From contig JAESUZ010003182.1 of NCBI GenBank assembly GCA_017311185.1, positions 1 through 64,000 of the forward strand: DNA of 64,000 nucleotides. Direction: 5' to 3'. The notes below the pieces were generated by a model. It searched no databases and was not told the origin of the DNA. It saw only the letters and a program-made list of their open reading frames with translations. Within the stretch, counting starts at the first letter, position 1, and each line of letters opens with the position of its first letter. This document shows positions 59,011 through 64,000 of this stretch, one piece after another. Made by a program: the position numbers and the translations under genes. This DNA is from Proteles cristata cristata (Eukaryota > Chordata > Mammalia > Carnivora > Hyaenidae).

Positions 59011-59061
59011 CTCTCTCTCTTTCTCAAAAATAAATAAATATTTTAAAAATTAAAAAAAAAA
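58796..59061 (+). mobile_element. CAN-SINE with (CT)n(CA)n tail
   Basis: Head GAGGCCCCTCGGTGGTACAG; CT run then (CA)n at 58977-59005. Confidence 0.9.
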
Positions 59062-59504
59062 AAGTCCGTGTCATTTACACTTTCTCACTGATTCCCGATC
59101 TTCCATTTGACTTTGCTTCTGTTTCCTAGATGCAATTTTAAAAACAAATTAAAATAAAACCGATAACAATATAATTCTAAAATTCCAGGGTAATGTCATT
59201 TTCCTAAAAGCCTTTGATAGATTTCCACATCAAAGGCTTTTTGCAACACCAGGCAAGGTCTGCTGGTTCTATCTTGTCCTTTTGTCCATCTGCACATTCA
59301 GAAAACTCTAATAGACTAGTTGGGTATGATTTGCTTCCACAGAACCTAAGCATAAGTGTACCATAATTTTTTCTACCCTGTAATTCATCTACCTTGTATT
59401 TTCTTATTATACAACTTAGCTATACTTTCAAGATACTGAATTAACTCAGTTTATACATCCATCAGAGTTTAGATGTGTCTAGTTCAAGTTAGTGCAACAC
59501 ATTT
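59062..59504. other. Unique sequence
   Basis: Nothing supported. Confidence 0.5.
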
Positions 59505-59736
59505 TTTTTAATATATATTTTTTTAAATTTATTTCTAGTAGAGAGAGAGAGAGAGAGAGAGACAGCGTGAGCTGGGAAGGGTCAGAGAGAGAGGGAGACA
59601 CAGACTCTGAAATAGGCTCCAGGCTCTGAGCTGGCAGTCAGCACAGAGCCAGATGCGGGGCTCGAACCCACGAACCGCGAGATCATGACCTAAGCGAAAG
59701 TCGGACGCTTAACCGACTAAGCCATCCAGGCGCCCC
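59505..59736 (-). mobile_element. CAN-SINE, young subfamily
   Basis: Minus copy with long GA run; GCAACACATTTTTTT and GAACAACACTTTTTTTT flank it. Confidence 0.94.
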
Positions 59737-59886
59737 GAACAACACTTTTTTTTTAAAGGATCCAATACCATGTGCCAAACACGGTGCCAATGCTCAGGCT
59801 AAAAAAAATAAATGATCCTTTGCCCTTGAGAAGCTTAGAGTCTAAATAAGAAGATGGATAGGGGCGGGGGTGGAGGGGAAGGCTAG

Positions 59887-60750
59887 TGCTGTTGTGCCCG
59901 ATTTCGCGAGTCCCCAGAGACCTCCAAGGAGCCGACACCGACGCAAATACAAAAGGGTCTTTATTACAAGCTCAAGCAGGGGCTCATCCGCCTACCAGTG
60001 TAGTGGCAGCAAGGTGAAGCCAAGAGCAATAGCGAATATGGTTTTTAAGGAGTAAGGGATGGGGGTGTTACAGTACGTGTAGCATCATCACATAAACACC
60101 AGTTACGATTGTACAACACCCATGGTAACAGCTTTGACCATTCAGGATCTGTGAGGTGTTCATTACTTTTGGTGGAACCCAATCATGACTTTTGAGAATC
60201 CTTTAAAAATGTCCAATTATGAGGTGAGTTTAAAGGGCCCACCTGGGGTTCAGGCAAGCGGTGAGAAATTGACTACTTTGTATAAAATAACTGTTCTCAG
60301 TTCCCAGCCTTGACTCAGACCATAGGAATGTTTTTTGATTAGCTGATCTGAGGGCGGTCCAAGGATGGCTTTAGCCTTGAGCGATCTGAGGCTTTTCCTG
60401 GAACTGGGGCTACGTGTAGCCTGAGGTTGCTCTTAATGGAGGACTTAATTCTAGGCTCTTCAGTGCTAAGATAATGTTCAGTAGTGGTAAACAGTACGAG
60501 TCTTAGACTATACAGATCTGGGTGGGGATGTGACTACAACCCAGGAAAATCAAAATCTTTTCTGGAAATTTCTGCCAGACTATTTTAGGATATGTTTCCT
60601 CTTAATCTGTTTCTCTGGGATTATGACCTTAAAGGACAATGTAGATTTTCATTTTTACCTGTGAGGAGAGAGCCATGAGGAATCGGAGACAGTGAACATC
60701 ACATGCAGAAAAAAAAACCAGAGAACTTAATAAAAAGGGGAGTCATGACA
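59887..60750 (-). mobile_element. Probable solo LTR of an endogenous retrovirus
   Basis: On the minus strand: start near TGTCATGACTCCCC, TATA-like CCTTAAAAACCAT (about 60040), poly(A) signal AATAAA at 59965-59960, then a GC-rich U5-like end with TCGGCTCCTTGGAGGTCTC finishing in CACAACAGCA. This order (U3, R, U5) and the TG...CA ends fit an LTR of class I (gammaretrovirus-like) type. No gag, pol or env frames lie on either side, so a solo LTR is most likely. Exact ends are uncertain because no matching 4-6 bp target duplication was found at the ends I picked. Confidence 0.65.
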
Positions 60751-60767
60751 TCATTTGAACACTTGGA

Positions 60768-60868
60768 ATTTTATTTTTAAGTCATCTCTACACCCAACTG
60801 GGGCTCCAACTCAAAACCCTGAGATCAAGAGTCACATGTTCTAACAACTGAGCCAACCAAGGCGCCCC
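60768..60868 (-). mobile_element. Short old CAN-SINE form
   Basis: CATCTCTACACCCAACTGGG, AGATCAAGAGTCACATGTTC, AACCAAGGCGCCCC. Confidence 0.78.
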
Positions 60869-61685
60869 TTACTTTCTGTTTTTTAAACTTGGAATCAAGA
60901 GTCCTGAATTTGTGTTCTATTCCTCTTGCTGTTCCCTCTACCAGCAAATGGTACCCCATTCACCTGGACCCCTGTGCTGAAGACCTGAGTCATATCTTGC
61001 ATTAACTTTGTCTTCTGATTTCTGCTACTCCAGTCTGTTCCTTCCCTTTCCTGCCATACATAACCAACCACTGAAGACCATTCCTAGGCTCCTTTCTGGA
61101 ATATGGTATGGAACCTGGGTTTTTGAAACAAAAAAAGGGAAAATTCTATTTCTTCTTATGCTTTGCTTATAATGATTCTCTTTCCAAGTGTTTTTCTGAA
61201 TCTCCTAGAGTCTAAAATATTAAGTGACATGAAAACGCAAGGGTCAAAGTGCCCAGGAAAGTGACTGGTACTTTGAAAGATGTGAAAGATGCCTTCCCAA
61301 TTCCAGGAAGAAAAAAAAAACATTATCACCAGAGATAGAGAATCAGAGTCAAAGATTAGGGGAAATGTATACAAACAAATTTTGTTCAACCAAGTCTTAT
61401 CTTCCTAGTCACTTCACAGTTAACTGCTTGGACTCAAGATACTTTGTCCTGTTCCATTTTCTCTATTTACTACTCTTTGTCCATCTTAGCATATAAGTGT
61501 TTTACTCTAACTGCTTCGTTGGGTCTCACTTTCCTATCACAGCTCCCATATACATCTAAAAATATGGGTGTCTTTCTCTTGTTAATCTGCTTATGTCAAT
61601 TTAATTCCTAGTCCCAACCAGAGACCCTAAGGAGGTAGAGGTAAAGTTTTGTCTCCCCTACACATGAATGCAGCTACATTTAAAA
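60869..61685. other. Unique sequence
   Basis: Nothing supported. Confidence 0.5.
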
Positions 61686-61971
61686 CATGAACCTCGGTTC
61701 ATCAAAATACACAATAAACGAAGTAAAAAGACAAGCCACCCAATGGGAAAATATATTTACAATGCATAAAAGCAAAACAAAACAAAAAGACTTATATCCA
61801 AAATATGCAAAGAACTCCTATAATTCAAGAAGAAAAAGACATCCCAATAAAAAAATGGACAAGAGACTTAAACAAATGAAGAAATCCAAATGAGACACAG
61901 AAGATGTTCAACCATGTTACTATAAAGGAAATGTAAATTAAAGCTGCAGTAAGATAAAAACCGCTGATTCT

Positions 61972-62180
61972 GGGTGCCTGGGTGGCTCAGTCGGTTGAGC
62001 ATCCGACTTTTGCTTAGGTCATGATCTTACGGTTCGTGGGTTCGAGCCCCGCGTCGGGCTCTGTGCTGACAGCTCAGAGCCTGAAGCCTGTTTGATTCTG
62101 TATCTCCCTCTCTCTCTGACCCTTCCCTGCTCACGCTGTGTCTCTCTCCAAAATAAATAAAACATTAAAAAAAAAACAAC
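61972..62180 (+). mobile_element. CAN-SINE, intermediate type
   Basis: Has CTTTTGCTTAGG like the young subfamily but CTGACAGCTCAG like the older main type. Confidence 0.92.
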
Positions 62181-62311
62181 AACACTGACTCATCAGATTA
62201 GTAAAAATGAACTTATCTTCTTTTTTTTTTTTTTCAAGTGTTGATGAGGATATGGAGTAACAGGGACTCTGGACTCTCCTGGGGAAAGTAAGAAATGAAA
62301 GAACCATTTGT

Positions 62312-62549
62312 GCTTTTTGTTTGTTTTTTATTATTTTTTAAATGTTTGTTTATTTTTGAGAGAGAGAGACAGAGACAGAGCACAAGTGGGGAAAGGAGAG
62401 AGAGAGAGAGGGAGACACAGAATCTGAAGCAGGCTCCAGGCTCTGAGCTGTCAGCACAGAGCCCAACGCGGGGCTTGAACCCACAAGCTGTGAGATCATG
62501 ACCTGAGCTCAAGTCGGTCGCCCAACTGACTAAGCCACCCAGGCGCCCC
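62312..62549 (-). mobile_element. CAN-SINE
   Basis: Minus copy in the L1; GAAAGAACCATTTGT and AAGAAGAACCATTTGT form the target duplication. Confidence 0.93.
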
Positions 62550-62967
62550 AAAGAAGAACCATTTGTAAAAGCAGTTTGGTATCATGTAAGGAAGGTGAAA
62601 ATTGGCTCATTCTAGCTCAGCAATTCTATTAGCAGGTATGTAGAGAAACTTACGCCCATGTATACCAAGAGATATGAATAAGAATGTTCACAGCAGCATT
62701 ATTTATATGATGAAAAAAACTGATGATAATTTAAATATCCATAAATAATAACAAAGATTAAAATGTGGTATATTCATGCATTACATGAAATTCAGATATA
62801 AAAGACACGGATGAATCTTACAAACATAATATTAAGCCAAAGATGCAAGACAGAAGTAACCATACAAGATAATACCATATATTGTATTATCCTGTATTTC
62901 ATCCTTTCTAAGATGCACTTTTGTTTTTACATTTTTTTTAACAATGCTGAAATTTGTTGTCTTACAA

Positions 62968-63160
62968 TCTTTTTAGAAAGTTTATTTATTTTGAAAGAGG
63001 TGGGGGATAGGTAGAAAGAGAGGGAGAGAGAGAGAGAATCCCAAGGAGACTCTGTACTGATTAGTGCAGAGCTGGGCATGGGGTCTTAACCCACAAACTG
63101 TGAGATCATAACCTGAGATGAAGTAAGGTGCTTTACTGACTGAGCCATCCAGGCACCTGT
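62968..63160 (-). mobile_element. CAN-SINE, older copy (SINE cluster 1 of 5)
   Basis: Ends GAGCCATCCAGGCACCTG; TGTCTTAC occurs on both sides. Confidence 0.87.
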
Positions 63161-63167
63161 GTCTTAC

Positions 63168-63397
63168 TTTCTTTTTTTTTTTTTTTTTTTTGACATGTTT
63201 TATTTATTTTGAGAGAGAGAGTAAGCATGATCAGGGGAGGGTCAGAGAGAGAGGGAGATACAGAATCTGAAGACAGGCTCCAGGCTCTGAGCTAGCTGTC
63301 AGCACAGAGCCCGACGCGGGGCTCGAACCCACGAACTGTGAGATCATGACCTGAGCTGAAGTCAGACTCTTAACTGACTGAGCCACCCAGGCACCCC
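63168..63397 (-). mobile_element. CAN-SINE (cluster 2 of 5)
   Basis: Ends GAGCCACCCAGGCACCCC; CTTACTTTCTTT flanks both sides. Confidence 0.93.
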
Positions 63398-63407
63398 CTT
63401 ACTTTCT

Positions 63408-63598
63408 TTATTTAATGTTTATTTATTTTTGAGAGACAGAGTGTGAGCAGGAGAGGAGCAGAGAGTGGGAGACACAGAATCCAAAGCAGGCTTCAAGCTG
63501 TCAGGACAGAGCCTGATGTGGGCTCAAACACACAAACTGTGAGATCATGACCTGTGCTGAAGTTAGACACTTAACCGACTGAGCCACCCAGGTGCCCC
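63408..63598 (-). mobile_element. CAN-SINE (cluster 3 of 5)
   Basis: Ends GAGCCACCCAGGTGCCCC; body shortened around TTCAAGCTGTCAGGAC. Confidence 0.92.
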
Positions 63599-63627
63599 TA
63601 CATTTTTTAAAAAAAGATTTGGTTTGA

Positions 63628-63850
63628 GGCGCCTGGGTGGCTCAGTTGGTTGAGCGTCCGACTTCTGCTCAGGTCATGATCTTGCGGTTCATGGGTTTGA
63701 GCCCCGCATCGGGCTCTGTGCTGACAGCTAGCTCAGAGCCAGGAGTCTGCTTTGGATTCTGTATCTCCCTCTCTCTCTGACTCTCCCCTGTTCTGTCTCT
63801 CTCTCTCTCTCTCAGAAATAAATAAAAATATTTTCAAAAATTAAAAAAAA
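63628..63850 (+). mobile_element. CAN-SINE (cluster 4 of 5)
   Basis: Head GGCGCCTGGGTGGCTCAG; flanks AAAAAGATTTGGTTT and AAAAGGATTTTGTTT. Confidence 0.93.
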
Positions 63851-63859
63851 ATAAAAGGA

Positions 63860-63958
63860 TTTTGTTTTTAAGTAATTTCTACACCCAACAGAGCTTGAAC
63901 TCACAACCCTGAGATCAAGAGTTGCATGCTCTACTGGCTGAGCCAGCCAGGCACCCCA
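63860..63958 (-). mobile_element. Short old CAN-SINE form (cluster 5 of 5)
   Basis: TTTCTACACCCAACAGAGCT, AGATCAAGAGTTGCATGC, GAGCCAGCCAGGCACCCC. TCTTACAAT follows it and also occurs before the cluster. Confidence 0.82.
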
Positions 63959-64000
63959 TCTTACAATTGATGACTTTTTAGCACTGGGTCATGCTTTAGT

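Larger units (their letters stand above)
61690..62890 (+). mobile_element. Old L1M 3' end, interrupted by two SINEs
   Basis: GGGAAAATATATTTACAATG, AAGAACTCCTATAATTCAAG, TTCACAGCAGCATTATTTAT and AAGACACGGATGAATCTTAC. The 68-codon frame at 61687-61893 is an ORF2 remnant. Confidence 0.87.

Noticed and set aside
1..64000. Regularly recurring similar blocks suggestive of an array
   Set aside because: Spacing and orientation are irregular and units are 200-bp SINEs with target duplications; this is not CRISPR or a satellite.

Overview
The window is ordinary nuclear DNA of a carnivore, most likely a felid. The main evidence is about 55 copies of a tRNA-derived CAN-SINE whose head reads GGGGCGCCTGGGTGGCTCAG, the feliform type; the dog-type head was not seen. 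MIR and L2 relics and mammalian L1 fragments are also present. Bacterial, phage, plasmid and CRISPR features are absent.

One protein-coding gene is clearly present: BTBD7 on the minus strand. Its CpG-island promoter and probable non-coding first exon lie near 54.3-55.3 kb. Exon 2 carries the start codon at 25462. The large exon 3 (24621-23542) encodes residues 28-388 with both BTB domains. The two coding exons join exactly in phase with GT/AG borders. Later exons must lie below position 1, outside the window. Intron 1 is about 29 kb, intron 2 is 760 bp and at least 23.5 kb of intron 3 is included. The 5' leader holds upstream ORFs, one ending 5 nt before the BTBD7 start codon.

The DNA to the right of the island (55.3-64 kb) holds no recognised coding exon. 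In human the neighbour on that side, divergently transcribed, is UNC79, so this is probably its 5' flank or first intron (inference from synteny). It contains a decayed processed pseudogene of nucleoplasmin-3 (NPM3) at 58.18-58.66 kb and a probable solo endogenous retroviral LTR at 59.9-60.75 kb, both on the minus strand.

The rest is intronic or intergenic repeat mosaic: CAN-SINEs of several ages (a young subfamily marked by CTTTCGCTTAG and a CCTAGAAATAAA tail, plus old short forms), L1 3' ends, MIR and L2 relics and microsatellites. Several SINEs are nested and target-site duplications can be read directly. I found no new gene system. The points worth follow-up are the BTBD7 upstream ORFs, the NPM3 pseudogene, the LTR, and some unusual SINE rearrangements. 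Repeat boundaries are by eye, accurate to roughly 5-20 bp.
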